From contig NZ_CP192738.1 of assembly GCF_050749805.1 (NCBI RefSeq), positions 2,790,001 through 2,854,000 of the forward strand: 64,000 bases of DNA, read 5' to 3'. The notes beneath the pieces were generated by a model, which was not told where the DNA came from, did not search any database, and saw nothing but the letters and a program-made list of their open reading frames with translations. The stretch comes from Hahella sp018986435. GTDB taxonomy: Bacteria > Pseudomonadota > Gammaproteobacteria > Pseudomonadales > Oleiphilaceae. Position numbers and translations under genes: made by a program. How positions within the stretch are numbered: the first letter of the stretch is position 1; every line of letters starts with the position of its first letter. This document shows, piece after piece, positions 35,114 to 44,520 of this stretch.

Positions 35114-35423
35114 GTGCTGTCCATTAACTCACTGATTCAGTACTCATCATTATCGATAGAGGTTTGCGCCGCGTTGACGCAGCGCAGCTTGTCGCCACTC
35201 AGATCCGGCGCGACAGCCGCTGTTTGATCAGACTTCAGAAAACGCGACTTCCCCTCACTTTGAATATAGCAGTGCGGAGGAGTTTTCGGCGTTAGCGACG
35301 CGCATAAAGTTGAGGCCGGAAGAATGAGATGAATGAGTTGAGGCGGATGACGCGAGTCATTATGATCTGGCGGCTGAAAGATCATGTTGCCGTCCGATAG
35401 GGCGACGAGCGGAAGAGAGCGGT

Positions 35424-36170
35424 ATGTCGAAGAAGTTCAAGTTTGTCATGGTGGGCGTATCGCTGGCGGCGACATTGGCCCTGACCTGTTTTTATAAGTT
35501 TGGGCGCTCGATCTGGGTTCCTCTGTACCTGGATTTGAAAGGAAGACGCACGCTGGATGACGTGGTGCGCAATATCGGCCCAGTGGTGGAGCCTGGTTTG
35601 CAGGCCGCATTCGCCAAGGCGGGCGTGGCGTATCCGCCGCAACGCATAACCCTGCTGGCGTTTAAAGAGGAGAAGCGATTGGAGTTATGGGCGGAGCAGG
35701 ATGGCGCCCAGGTTCTGGTCAGCGCCTATCCCATTCAGGCCGCCAGCGGCGTCGCCGGTCCCAAGTTACGCGAAGGCGACCGACAGGTGCCGGAGGGCTT
35801 TTATCGGATCGAAGGCTTCAATCCCAACAGCAGTTTCCACCTCTCCATGAAGCTGAACTATCCCAATCCGTTTGATCTTGAACACGCCAGGGCGGAAGGG
35901 CGTTCGTCGCCGGGCGGGGATATTTTCATTCATGGCAAGGCGTCATCCGTGGGATGTCTGGCGATGGGCGACCCGGCGGTGGAGGATTTGTTTATCCTGG
36001 CTAATCGAGTGGGGGCGAGCAATATTGATGTGATCATCGCGCCACAGGACTTCCGTCTGCGCGCCCTGGAGGCGCCGCCTCAGAACGCGCCGGTGTGGTT
36101 GCCGGGGCTGTACCAGGATATCCAGCAGGCGCTGCGACCTTTCGCCGTCAACGACGTCAAATCCAGTTAA
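35424..36170 (+). CDS. L,D-transpeptidase (YkuD family, YafK-like)
   Basis: This 248-residue protein has an N-terminal signal anchor (KFVMVGVSLAATLALTCFY) and a YkuD catalytic domain. FYRIEGFNPNSSFHLSMKLN leads to GGDIFIHGKASSVGCLAMGD, where His170 and Cys178 form the catalytic pair (HGxxxxxGC). It acts in the periplasm and may crosslink or trim peptidoglycan as YafK does. It lies divergent from the FtsH gene across a 310-bp gap in which no convincing gene is seen. Confidence 0.87.
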   Translation: MSKKFKFVMVGVSLAATLALTCFYKFGRSIWVPLYLDLKGRRTLDDVVRNIGPVVEPGLQAAFAKAGVAYPPQRITLLAFKEEKRLELWAEQDGAQVLVSAYPIQAASGVAGPKLREGDRQVPEGFYRIEGFNPNSSFHLSMKLNYPNPFDLEHARAEGRSSPGGDIFIHGKASSVGCLAMGDPAVEDLFILANRVGASNIDVIIAPQDFRLRALEAPPQNAPVWLPGLYQDIQQALRPFAVNDVKSS

Positions 36171-36209
36171 GCTAAGGTTCCGATGTTACATGGAGCGTCG
36201 CCAGACGCT

Positions 36210-36506
36210 TCAGTAAGGCGGGTCCGGCTCCGCGTAGGAAACGATGGTTTCGGGGCAGACCAGCCATAGAAACCACTCGGCCATATCCACTTTCTTGTCC
36301 ACGAAAGAACCGAAACTCAGGCCCAGGCAACGAAACGCCTGTTCAAGTTCAAGAGGGGAAAAATCGCGGTCGACGACTATTTTACGTTCGCATCTACCGT
36401 GAGCTTTGGCCTCCCTGACCATCTCCCAGATCATCCATGAGTTTTCGAAACTGTCGATTACCGCCTTGGCTTTGGCGGGTTTTAGTTTGCTTATCGCGTC
36501 CTTCAT
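36210..36506 (-). CDS. hypothetical protein
   Basis: This soluble 98-residue protein reads MKDAISKLKPAKAKAVIDSF with a mixed helical body and ends AEPDPPY. It is convergent with the L,D-transpeptidase. The ATG at 36506 is preferred over a start at 36524. No family recognised, but codon use is like its neighbours. Confidence 0.5.
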   Translation of the reverse strand: MKDAISKLKPAKAKAVIDSFENSWMIWEMVREAKAHGRCERKIVVDRDFSPLELEQAFRCLGLSFGSFVDKKVDMAEWFLWLVCPETIVSYAEPDPPY

Positions 36507-36703
36507 ATTTGCGCACCTATACACCCTTATCTCTAGTCTTGGTCAAATAGTGAGGTTTCGCCAGTTTTCCAGGGGAGTTTTTTGTTACATCAGATTGGCG
36601 ACCAGGCGCTTTGTTATCGGCCTGTTGCGGTTTTGCGGTCAGGTGTTTCTTTGTGCAGAGGGAGCGATGATCAGGTAACCAGCGGGTAACGTTCAGAGCG
36701 TCG

Positions 36704-36738
36704 CGGAGGTCTGGCGCAAGGGGGCGAACAGACCTCCG
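36704..36738 (-). terminator. strong hairpin downstream of pgsA
   Basis: CGGAGGTCTG at 36704-36713 and CAGACCTCCG at 36729-36738 are perfectly complementary. The hairpin lies 15 bp past the pgsA stop on the minus strand. There is no U tract, so it may protect the 3' end or work with Rho rather than as a classical terminator. Confidence 0.5.
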
Positions 36739-36752
36739 GACAGGATGAGGAA

Positions 36753-37331
36753 TCAGGAATCCCGGGTCAGTTCCGGCCAGGCCGCCCGCAGATAAACGAA
36801 CATGGACCAGAGCGTGAGCAGGGCGGCGATATAGAGCAACGCCAAGCCAGCCCAGGCTTCTTTCATTCCCGGCGGAAATGCGAGCAGGGCGGTGATGGCG
36901 AGCATCTGACAGCTGGTTTTGACTTTGCCGATGAAGTTCACGGCGATACTGGCGCGTTTGCCCATTTCCGCCATCCATTCCCGTAAGGCGGAAATGACGA
37001 TTTCCCGTCCAATGATGACAATGGCGGGAGCGGTAAGGGCCAGGTTGTGATGAGCCTCCACCAGCATGGCCAGCGCCACCGCCACGATGACTTTGTCCGC
37101 CACCGGGTCGAGAAACGCGCCGAAGGGCGTCATCTGGTTCCAGCGTCGGGCCAGATAGCCGTCCAGCCAGTCCGTCGCCGCCGCCAGGGCGAAAATCGCC
37201 GCCGCCACCACGTAATTGCCCTGAAAGGGAAGGTAATAAATCACGACAATGACGGGGATCAGGACAAGTCTGCCCAAGGTCAGGATGTTGGGGAAATTGA
37301 GAAAAACCGACTTTTTTGAGCGTTTATTCAT
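36753..37331 (-). CDS. pgsA: CDP-diacylglycerol--glycerol-3-phosphate 3-phosphatidyltransferase
   Basis: This 192-residue integral membrane protein carries the CDP-alcohol phosphotransferase signature DWLDGYLARRWNQMTPFG followed by AFLDPVADK, which provides the metal-binding aspartates. Four or more membrane helices surround it. It makes phosphatidylglycerol phosphate from CDP-diacylglycerol and glycerol-3-phosphate. Its start overlaps the 3' end of uvrC by 8 bases, the classical gacA-uvrC-pgsA arrangement of gammaproteobacteria. An upstream ATG at 37343 is an alternative start. Confidence 0.95.
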   Translation of the reverse strand: MNKRSKKSVFLNFPNILTLGRLVLIPVIVVIYYLPFQGNYVVAAAIFALAAATDWLDGYLARRWNQMTPFGAFLDPVADKVIVAVALAMLVEAHHNLALTAPAIVIIGREIVISALREWMAEMGKRASIAVNFIGKVKTSCQMLAITALLAFPPGMKEAWAGLALLYIAALLTLWSMFVYLRAAWPELTRDS

Positions 37332-39162
37332 GGAAGGCTGCATAAATTGTTTGAGCTATCACTTCACTAATGCCAGGCACGCGCTTGATTTCCTCGAGGC
37401 TGGCTCGTTCTATATTGCGCACGCTGCCGAAATAGTTGAGCAGGTCCCGTCTGCGTTTGGGACCAATGCCGGGCACGGCGTCCAAAACCGATTGCGTTCG
37501 CTTTTTATTGCGCTGGTTCCGGTGTCCAGTGATCGCAAACCGGTGAGCCTCATCCCTGATCTGCTGAATCAGATGCAGGGCGGTGGAGTCGCCCGACAGA
37601 TTCAGGATCGAATTATCCGCGGAAATGAACAAGGTTTCCATGCCGGGTTTCCGCGTTACGCCTTTGGCGACGCCAATCAGCGTGACGCCGGTGATTTGCA
37701 GCTCGTCAAAGACCTGGTGCGCGATGCCAAGCTGCCCCTTGCCGCCGTCGATCAGAATGATGTCGGGGAGACCGACGTCGCTGTCTTTCAGCTTGCTGTA
37801 GCGCCGCGTCAGCGCCTGCTCCATGGCGTGATAATCGTCGCCGGCGGGCACATCCTTGATATTGTAACGGCGGTACAGATCCTTGATCGCCCCTTCCGGT
37901 CCGAACACTACGCAGGACGCGACGGTCGCCTCGCCGAAGGTATGGCTGACGTCAAAACATTCCACCCGCTTCACGGAGGCTTCCAGGCTCAGTGCGTCGC
38001 AGAATGACTGCCAGCGCTGCAACTGCGCGTCCTGCGACTGCATGCGCGTGCTCAGCGCCTGATTGGCGTTGGTTTGCGCCAGATGCAGCCACTCCGCCCG
38101 GTTGCTGCGTACATTGTGCTCGATCCGCACGTTGCGATTGAAGACTTCTTTAAAGGCCTCTTTGAGCGCGTCCTTGTCCGTCAGGGCGACAGAGGTGGTG
38201 ATTTCCTGAGGCAAACCGTAAATTGCGTGCTCGCCAAAGTAGTACTGATTGAGGAAGGAGGACAACAAATCGCCATCATCGCTTTCCAGTCTCTCCGACA
38301 AATAAAAGGACTTGCTGCCGACCACGCGGCCGGCGCGAATAAACAGTCCGTGCACTACCACCAGCTCCAGTGACGAAGAGAGTGCGAAGGCGTCGATGTC
38401 GCGCGCCACGCCTTCAATCGCCTGTTGCTCCTGCACCCGACGCAGATAGTCCACCTGATCGCGCAGCACCGCCGCCCGCTCAAAATCCAACTGCATCGAG
38501 GCGGCTTCCATCTGCTGGATGGTCTCGTTGATGATTTCCGGGTTACGCCCCTCCAGGAACATGGTGGCGTGGGACATATCCTCCGCATAGCTCTGCGGAT
38601 CGATCAATCCCACGCAGGGCGCGCTGCAGCGTCCGATCTGATGTTGCAGGCAGGGACGGGAGCGATTGCTGAAAAAACTGTCTTCGCACTGGCGGATGCG
38701 GAAAATCTTCTGCAGCAGCGCCAGGCTTTCGCGCACGGCGGCGGCGCTGGTGTAAGGACCGAAAAAGCGGCCCTTGCCGGACTTTTTCTGGCGTACCCGG
38801 CGGAAGGTCAACGAAGGGTAGTCCGAGTCGGACGACAGATAGATATAGGGGTAGGATTTATCGTCCCGCAGCAGAATGTTGTAGGGCGGCTTCAGCGTCT
38901 TGATCAGGTTCTGTTCAAGCAGCAGGGCTTCAGTTTCGCTGTGGGTGATGGTGATTTCAATGTCGGCGATTTTCTCCACCAGCGCACGGGTCTTGATGCT
39001 GACGCCGGTGTTGCGGAAGTAGCTGCTGACGCGGTTTTTCAGATTGCGCGCCTTGCCGACGTACAACACCTCGCCGCGGGCGTCCATCATGCGATAGACG
39101 CCGGGATGCGTGGTGAGTTGTTTGAGAAAAGATTTAGCGTCGAAAATGGATTGCGATTCCAC
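37324..39162 (-). CDS. uvrC: excinuclease ABC subunit C
   Basis: This 612-residue protein has an N-terminal GIY-YIG nuclease domain (HPGVYRMMDARGEVLYVGKA), a Cys-rich region (CLQHQIGRCSAPCVG), a UVR motif for UvrB contact (near 200-240), the RNase H-like endonuclease domain (VKRVECFDVSHTFGEATVAS) and terminal helix-hairpin-helix motifs (AVPGIGPKRRRDLLNYF). The length is standard. UvrC makes both incisions in nucleotide excision repair. It is located between gacA and pgsA. Confidence 0.97.
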   Translation of the reverse strand: MESQSIFDAKSFLKQLTTHPGVYRMMDARGEVLYVGKARNLKNRVSSYFRNTGVSIKTRALVEKIADIEITITHSETEALLLEQNLIKTLKPPYNILLRDDKSYPYIYLSSDSDYPSLTFRRVRQKKSGKGRFFGPYTSAAAVRESLALLQKIFRIRQCEDSFFSNRSRPCLQHQIGRCSAPCVGLIDPQSYAEDMSHATMFLEGRNPEIINETIQQMEAASMQLDFERAAVLRDQVDYLRRVQEQQAIEGVARDIDAFALSSSLELVVVHGLFIRAGRVVGSKSFYLSERLESDDGDLLSSFLNQYYFGEHAIYGLPQEITTSVALTDKDALKEAFKEVFNRNVRIEHNVRSNRAEWLHLAQTNANQALSTRMQSQDAQLQRWQSFCDALSLEASVKRVECFDVSHTFGEATVASCVVFGPEGAIKDLYRRYNIKDVPAGDDYHAMEQALTRRYSKLKDSDVGLPDIILIDGGKGQLGIAHQVFDELQITGVTLIGVAKGVTRKPGMETLFISADNSILNLSGDSTALHLIQQIRDEAHRFAITGHRNQRNKKRTQSVLDAVPGIGPKRRRDLLNYFGSVRNIERASLEEIKRVPGISEVIAQTIYAAFHE

Positions 39163-39265
39163 CGATCAGAGTTTTCCGTCGGATTGCTGTCAAATGCGCC
39201 GTTTTCCGCCTGTGCGGAGCGGCGCCCGGGGCTGGCGACGTTTTATATCGCCAGAGTCCTTAAGT

Positions 39266-39925
39266 TCAGGTTTTCAGGCTGCCGACCTGATTGGCGTCGA
39301 GCATACCATGCCGGATGGCGAGAAGGGTGAGTTCAACATCGCTGTTGATGTTCAGTTTCTCGAAAATACGATAGCGGTAGCTGTTGACCGTTTTCGGGCT
39401 CAGGCAGAGTTTGTCGGAAATCTCCTGCACCTTATGGCAATTTACGATCATCATGGCGATCTGCATTTCGCGTTCGGACAGACTTTCGAACACGTCGCCT
39501 TCTTCCGCGTCGAACGGACGCAGCGCCATTTTCTGAGCGATGTCCGGGCTGATGTAACGCTGCCCCGCATGCACCACGCGGATGGCTTTGACCATCTCGG
39601 TAATATCCGCGCCCTTGGTGATGTAAGCGGAAGCGCCGGCTTTCATGACCCGCGAAGGAAACGGATCGTCTTCACAGGCGGTGACCGCCACCACTTTTAC
39701 GCTTTCATCAATACGATGAATGCGGCGCATGGCTTCCAGCCCGCCAATACCGGGCATACGAATATCCATGAGAATAATATCGATCGGATGCTGGCGGACA
39801 ATACTGACCGCTTCCTCGCCCGAGCGGGCTTCCGCGACTACTTCAATACCGTCTTCATCTTTTAACATTCTGGACAAGCCGGCGCGCACCAGCTCGTGGT
39901 CATCAACAATTAACACCCTGATCAA
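39266..39925 (-). CDS. gacA: response regulator GacA/UvrY
   Basis: This 219-residue NarL/FixJ-type regulator has an intact receiver domain (VLIVDDHELVRAGL, LMDIRMPGIGG) and a LuxR-type HTH at the C-terminus (LSEREMQIAMMIVNCHKVQE, CLSPKTVNSYRYRIFEKLN). Position directly upstream of uvrC identifies it as GacA/UvrY, which in this group activates small RNAs that titrate RsmA/CsrA. The partner kinase GacS is not in the window. Confidence 0.95.
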   Translation of the reverse strand: MIRVLIVDDHELVRAGLSRMLKDEDGIEVVAEARSGEEAVSIVRQHPIDIILMDIRMPGIGGLEAMRRIHRIDESVKVVAVTACEDDPFPSRVMKAGASAYITKGADITEMVKAIRVVHAGQRYISPDIAQKMALRPFDAEEGDVFESLSEREMQIAMMIVNCHKVQEISDKLCLSPKTVNSYRYRIFEKLNINSDVELTLLAIRHGMLDANQVGSLKT

Positions 39926-40433
39926 AGTATCACCTCGCAGTCTTCCTTGTTGATCCTTGTTCGAGCCGACCGGGCGTAAATTCCCAAAACACTCGCAAAT
40001 CTCAACAGAGCTAAGGCGCTCATTATAAAAAACGTGTAACTAAAACGATAGACGAAAAAGTCGGCTACCTTTAGACATTATCACGATATGAAATCGCTGT
40101 CGGATTAAATTTGCATCCGCCATTTTAAAAGCGCCGTCGACCACTTGTATGGCGATAGATTCCGCATATTCGAATGAATAAATATCATCGATATTTGTTG
40201 CAGGTTTTGATCAAAAACACAGCGCCTTCACGTATAAGTATAGGTTTGGAAAAGCGCGACTAAAATGCGACGACGTGTGCAGGGAGCTTAACGTATATTA
40301 ATCTGAATATTTGGACAACTTTATAAGTGCTTGTTTAAATAAAGCTAATTTTCATCGAAAGCGCTTCCCTTTATCCAGTCGCGCATTGTCGCGGAGGCAG
40401 GGAAGTCGAGATAACTAAAAACTGGGAATGGAT
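39926..40433. other. intergenic region upstream of gacA and the GNAT-nitrilase gene
   Basis: About 500 AT-rich bases contain no convincing gene. A small dyad, AAATATC at 40180-40186 and GATATTT at 40190-40196, is the only clear structure. Promoters for both divergent genes must lie here. Confidence 0.5.
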
Positions 40434-41990
40434 ATGAAAGACGACAAAATCAAAGAGGAAAGCCTTGATCATCACTTGATACTGCGCCACCTGTTATTGG
40501 CCGATTACAACGACATCAAGGAGGTGATGGACAAGGTCTATCACAACCTGGGCGGCGCCTGGACCAAACGTAAATTTCGCGCGCAGCTGAAAACTTTCCC
40601 GGAAGGCCAGATTTGTATCGAAGACAACGGCAAAGTGGTCGCCGCGGCTTTCTCGGTGATCATCGATTATCACAAATTCGGCGATCAGCACACCTATGAT
40701 GAGGTCACCGGAGACGCTTATCTGACCACCCACGACCCTAATGGCGATGTATTGTACGGCGTGGATGTGTTCGTCGATCCGGATTACCGCGACATGCGCC
40801 TGGGGCGTCGCTTGTATGAAGGTCGCAAAGAGCTGTGCCGCAACCTGAACCTGCGCGCCATCGTGGCAGGGGGGCGCATTCCCAATTATCAGTCCTACGC
40901 GAAAAGCATGACGCCGGAGGAGTACCTCGAAGCGGTTAGTCGCAAAGAGGTGTACGACCCGATTCTGACGTTTCAGCTGTCCAATGATTTCATGGTGAAA
41001 AAAATCATTACGGGTTACCTGCCGGAGGACAAAGAATCCAAAGGCTACGCCACTTTGTTGCAATGGGATAACCTGAACTACGAACCCGGCGCCAAGCAAC
41101 TGATCGGCGCCGCCAAGACCACCGCCCGCATCGGCTGCGTGCAATGGCAGATGCGGCAGATGCGCAGTGCGGAAGAGGTGCTGCAGCAGGTGGAATACTT
41201 TATCGACGCATTGTCGGACTACAAGTGCGACGTGGCGTTGTTCCCCGAGTTTTTCAACGCGCCGCTGATGGGGCTGGAGCGTCATGCTAATTCCATTGAC
41301 GCCATCAAGTATCTGGCGGGCTTTACTGACAAGATGCTGGAGGAAATTTCCCGCCTGGCGGTCAGTTACAACATCAACGTGGTGGCTGGCAGCATGCCGG
41401 TGATCGAAGACGGCGAACTCTATAACGTCGCCTACATGTGTCGTCGCGATGGCGGGATTGAATCTCAATACAAACTGCATCCCACCCCTCATGAAAAGAA
41501 AGAATGGACCATGCAGGGCGGCGATGCGCTGACGGTGTTCGACACGGATTTCGGCAAGGTGGGCATCCTGATCTGCTACGACGTGGAGTTCCCGGAACTG
41601 GCGCGTCTGCTGTCGGATCAGGAGGTGGAGATTCTATTGGTGCCGTTCTGGACCGACACCAAGAATGGTTATCTGCGCGTACGTCGCTGCGCCCAGGCGC
41701 GGGCGATTGAAAACGAATGCTACGTGGCCATCGCCGGTTCGGTGGGCAACCTGCCTCAGGTGGACAGCGTGGATATTCAGTACGCCCAGTCAGCGGTATT
41801 TTCGCCCTCAGACTTCGCATTCCCCCACGACGCCATCATGGCGGAAACCACCCCGAATACAGAGATGACGCTGATCGTCGATCTGGATTTGAACAAGCTG
41901 CAGGAACTGCAGAACGAAGGTTCCGTGCGTAACTATCTGGACCGCCGCCGCGATCTGTATCGCATCGAATGGCAGGGAGAGCAGGAGTAG
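40434..41990 (+). CDS. GNAT N-acetyltransferase fused to carbon-nitrogen hydrolase (nitrilase superfamily)
   Basis: Residues 1-210 are a GNAT domain (HHLILRHLLLADYNDIKEVM, then DVFVDPDYRDMRLGRRLYEG with the acetyl-CoA loop). Residues about 225-518 are a nitrilase-type hydrolase with an intact Glu-Lys-Cys triad: ALFPEFFNAPLMG, QYKLHPTPHEKKEW and VGILICYDVEFPELA. The fusion architecture is known in proteobacteria but its substrate is uncertain. Amidase activity on a small amide coupled to acetyl transfer is likely. GGGA at 40424-40427 fits the second ATG at 40434; ATG at 40428 is an alternative. A terminator hairpin overlaps the stop. Confidence 0.88.
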   Translation: MKDDKIKEESLDHHLILRHLLLADYNDIKEVMDKVYHNLGGAWTKRKFRAQLKTFPEGQICIEDNGKVVAAAFSVIIDYHKFGDQHTYDEVTGDAYLTTHDPNGDVLYGVDVFVDPDYRDMRLGRRLYEGRKELCRNLNLRAIVAGGRIPNYQSYAKSMTPEEYLEAVSRKEVYDPILTFQLSNDFMVKKIITGYLPEDKESKGYATLLQWDNLNYEPGAKQLIGAAKTTARIGCVQWQMRQMRSAEEVLQQVEYFIDALSDYKCDVALFPEFFNAPLMGLERHANSIDAIKYLAGFTDKMLEEISRLAVSYNINVVAGSMPVIEDGELYNVAYMCRRDGGIESQYKLHPTPHEKKEWTMQGGDALTVFDTDFGKVGILICYDVEFPELARLLSDQEVEILLVPFWTDTKNGYLRVRRCAQARAIENECYVAIAGSVGNLPQVDSVDIQYAQSAVFSPSDFAFPHDAIMAETTPNTEMTLIVDLDLNKLQELQNEGSVRNYLDRRRDLYRIEWQGEQE

Positions 41991-42011
41991 CCGTCGGGCT
42001 ACTCCGGTTTG
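41984..42011 (+). terminator. terminator hairpin overlapping the nitrilase stop codon
   Basis: GGAGTAGCC at 41984-41992 and GGCTACTCC at 41997-42005 form a perfect 9-bp stem with a 4-base loop, followed by GGTTTG. The stop TAG is inside the first arm. The weak T run leaves efficiency uncertain. Confidence 0.5.
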
Positions 42012-42047
42012 ATCAAGTCGGGACAGAGAGGACTGATAAGGGGCTGA

Positions 42048-43340
42048 CTACAGCAGGTGTTTGTAGTCAGCTTCCAGCTGATTGAAGTTAAGCTGCCCGA
42101 TAAAACGGGAGAAGCTCATCCAGGCCGCCAGCCCTTTCAAATCCTGGAAGAAGGGCGGCACATAGCGGGGCGCGGTAATGACGCCTTGCTCCTCCAGATC
42201 ATGCAAGCTAGCCAAATCATCCAGTACGATCTTGCCGCAGAACAGCATGGGCAGGCGGTCGATCTTGCCCCTGGCGAAGGCCAGACGCAGGAAGTTGTAA
42301 GTCAGCACAAAGCCCTTGATGTAGGTGATGTCCTTGGCGAAGGGGCCCAGATTGGGAGTGCTGCCGCGAAACACCCTGGCTGCCAGGGTGAAGCTCTCGT
42401 CCTCGCTGATGCCTTTCTCACACAGGTAATGAAACACGTCGTTGAAGGTGGCGCCGTCTTCGGCGAGAGTCACTGCGCGCACCCGATTGATAAGCTTGAA
42501 CAGGCGCGTCGGGCCGGAGCGCAGAGTAAGAATTTCACTCAAAACGGCAAGGCCTTCCTGGGTGATCGTCGCGGAGGGCGGCCCCTTGCTCAAAAAGGTG
42601 CAGTAGGGCTGGCTGCCGCCGTTGAGGGTGGTGCCGAGATGCACCCAGCCCTCGTGAACTTCCAGTACATCCACGTCCTGTTGATTAAACAGGGCGTCGT
42701 TGCGGATCTTGATGTAATCCGTGCCCGCCGCCGCATCGGCGGCGATACCGTCGGAGATCATGACGCGAATGCCGGCGCCGACGAAAAAGTTGGACAGGCG
42801 GGCGTTCAATTCGTCCACCACATATTGCGCGGGTAAATTCTTTTCCGACTCCTGCATGGAGTTGTCTTTCAGCAGGTTGGACAGAGTCATCTCCATCATT
42901 TCCCCTAGCTCCGCCAGAGTGGGATCACCGGCATGAAACGCGTCGCTGGGGGAGCCGTACAGCTCCTGCGAGATGTAGCTGAACTCCGGCGTGCCGCGCG
43001 CTTCCAGCATGCGCACCACCATCTGGTATTCCCGGCATACGCGGCGCATGATCTGGGTGACCGGGTTCATTTGCCCCAGTTTTTTACTGATCTCGCGCTC
43101 TATCTCGTAGAACTCGGCTTTTTTGGCGGCGGGATCGAAACCCAGCGGGCAGTTCTTCTGGTAGTACTCAAGGTCCACCTGGGGCGCTTTTTTGAAACCG
43201 GAATCAAAAAACTGCTGACGGATCGACGGCGACCATTTGATGGCGTCCAGGATGCGGATCGGCTTTTGCGCCTCCACGATGCGATCAGAGAGCGATTTCA
43301 GGGTTTGGAGGTACGACTCTCCCATTTGATTGGACGGCAT
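42048..43340 (-). CDS. QEGLA-motif protein (DUF1704/MATCAP-like putative metallopeptidase)
   Basis: This 430-residue protein contains the name-giving QEGLA motif at Q261-A265 and the HExxxH zinc motif H229-E-G-W-V-H234 (VLEVHEGWVHLGTTLNGGSQ). Both occur in the DUF1704 family, called flavohemoglobin expression-modulating QEGLA proteins in bacteria and related to the animal tubulin tyrosine carboxypeptidases MATCAP. A zinc carboxypeptidase-like activity is therefore likely; the substrate in bacteria is unknown. The ATG at 43340 is chosen because the body begins SNQMGESYLQTLKSLSDRIV and GAGGA lies upstream; an open frame continues for 81 codons further to a TTG at 43583. Confidence 0.88.
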   Translation of the reverse strand: MPSNQMGESYLQTLKSLSDRIVEAQKPIRILDAIKWSPSIRQQFFDSGFKKAPQVDLEYYQKNCPLGFDPAAKKAEFYEIEREISKKLGQMNPVTQIMRRVCREYQMVVRMLEARGTPEFSYISQELYGSPSDAFHAGDPTLAELGEMMEMTLSNLLKDNSMQESEKNLPAQYVVDELNARLSNFFVGAGIRVMISDGIAADAAAGTDYIKIRNDALFNQQDVDVLEVHEGWVHLGTTLNGGSQPYCTFLSKGPPSATITQEGLAVLSEILTLRSGPTRLFKLINRVRAVTLAEDGATFNDVFHYLCEKGISEDESFTLAARVFRGSTPNLGPFAKDITYIKGFVLTYNFLRLAFARGKIDRLPMLFCGKIVLDDLASLHDLEEQGVITAPRYVPPFFQDLKGLAAWMSFSRFIGQLNFNQLEADYKHLL

Positions 43341-43633
43341 AGACTCTGTGAGTTCCTCTTGTTGGACGGCTGCTTTCCGGTCGAGTTGGCGTCTGGAAGA
43401 ATGCGGCGCCTCGCGCGGTCCGGCAGTTTCGATTCTAGTGGCGTTTCCGGCCTCGCGCCAAGCCAATTTATGCGTTTCGACGTCGCCGATCACCCAAACC
43501 GTGGCGAAGGCCGCGCACGCGGTGGCGTAATCGCCGGTTTGTCTGTAATCTTCTTTAAATACGTGCGCTTGCGCGCGCGCCAAAGGGTTTCCGCCGGGGC
43601 CTGGGAGTCCGGCGCTATGGGGAGTTCAAGGGG
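43341..43633. other. divergent intergenic region with open minus-strand frame
   Basis: The 293 bases hold the promoters of the QEGLA gene and the small gene at 43634. The minus strand keeps an open frame joined to the QEGLA gene whose translation (for example EDYRQTGDYATACAAFATVW) looks protein-like. It may be a real N-terminal extension, a relic, or chance in GC-rich DNA. Confidence 0.4.
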
Positions 43634-43936
43634 ATGAGCACAACGCAGTATGCAGATAGTCTGAGAGAATTTCTGGTTCGGAAGATTGTTAAAGCGGAAA
43701 GAGAACTGCAGCAACTGAAGATGGACTATTGCCGGTTCATCTACGGTATTTCCCATCGCACCAAGATCAAGTTCGACGGCGGCGTTTATCTGGTGCAGTC
43801 CGTGGACCTGGACTCCATGCAACGCCTGGATAACGGCGAGTGGGGGAAACCTTGCGTCACCGCGACCAGACTTGACGGCGGGGAAAGCGAAGGCGCCTCC
43901 CCCAGACAGATTCCTTCCCAATGGGAACTGTGCTGA
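43634..43936 (+). CDS. small hypothetical protein with coiled-coil start
   Basis: This 100-residue soluble protein begins with a helical, charged segment (LREFLVRKIVKAERELQQLK), then KIKFDGGVYLVQSVDLDSM and a low-complexity end. CAAGGGG just before the ATG is a plausible ribosome site. It is convergent with the next minus-strand gene. No family recognised. Confidence 0.55.
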   Translation: MSTTQYADSLREFLVRKIVKAERELQQLKMDYCRFIYGISHRTKIKFDGGVYLVQSVDLDSMQRLDNGEWGKPCVTATRLDGGESEGASPRQIPSQWELC

Positions 43937-43937
43937 C

Positions 43938-44492
43938 TCAGGCCACCAATCCCCAGGCGTTGATGCTGTTGAACAAACTGCACTCTTTGGGAAATTCCTG
44001 GCTGTACAGCCACTGCTCGGCGGCGCAATGGCCGGCGACGTACATTTCTGTGTGTCGGTGAGACTGCGCCCGCTCAATCAATTCCAGATCGTTGTCGTCA
44101 TGACCCGGCGCGCCCAATCCTTTGGCGATGAGATAGCACTGCATCTGCAGGCGCTGACGGTCGCTGCACTGAAAAAATTCCGCCGCTGCATCCGCCGCGC
44201 CTTGCAGATAGTCCAGGGTATGTTCGAACAGTGCAGGGTGCAGCAGGATATCCGGGGCGAAGCCGTTCAGGCGCATTTCCAGCACCTGGGTTGACCAGAA
44301 CATCTGCAGTTGTTTGATGGATTCGGAGGGCGCGCAGGAACAGCGCGGATCTTTGCGCACGGAGTTGACGCTGAGGTTGCCGAGGACGACGTGTTCATCC
44401 GCGTCCTTTTTCATGGCTTCAGTCAGACTGTATATCAGGCAGACAATAAGACCGAACAGTATTGCCTCCATCCCGTGGATCAGCCATTGCAT
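43938..44492 (-). CDS. membrane-anchored hypothetical protein
   Basis: This 184-residue protein has one N-terminal membrane helix (MEAILFGLIVCLIYSLTEAM) and a soluble helical body containing several Cys. The start at ATG 44492 places the helix at the N-terminus; longer frames read through a strong hairpin upstream. Shine-Dalgarno is weak. No family recognised. Confidence 0.55.
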   Translation of the reverse strand: MQWLIHGMEAILFGLIVCLIYSLTEAMKKDADEHVVLGNLSVNSVRKDPRCSCAPSESIKQLQMFWSTQVLEMRLNGFAPDILLHPALFEHTLDYLQGAADAAAEFFQCSDRQRLQMQCYLIAKGLGAPGHDDNDLELIERAQSHRHTEMYVAGHCAAEQWLYSQEFPKECSLFNSINAWGLVA

Positions 44493-44520
44493 AAATTGAA
44501 GTATCCCTATTATTAACCAG

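Noticed and set aside
35137..35385. 82-codon minus-strand frame in the ftsH-ldt gap
   Set aside because: No ribosome site, atypical composition and no recognisable domain.
38425..39330. Plus-strand frame opposite uvrC
   Set aside because: uvrC on the minus strand is complete and conserved; this translation matches no family.
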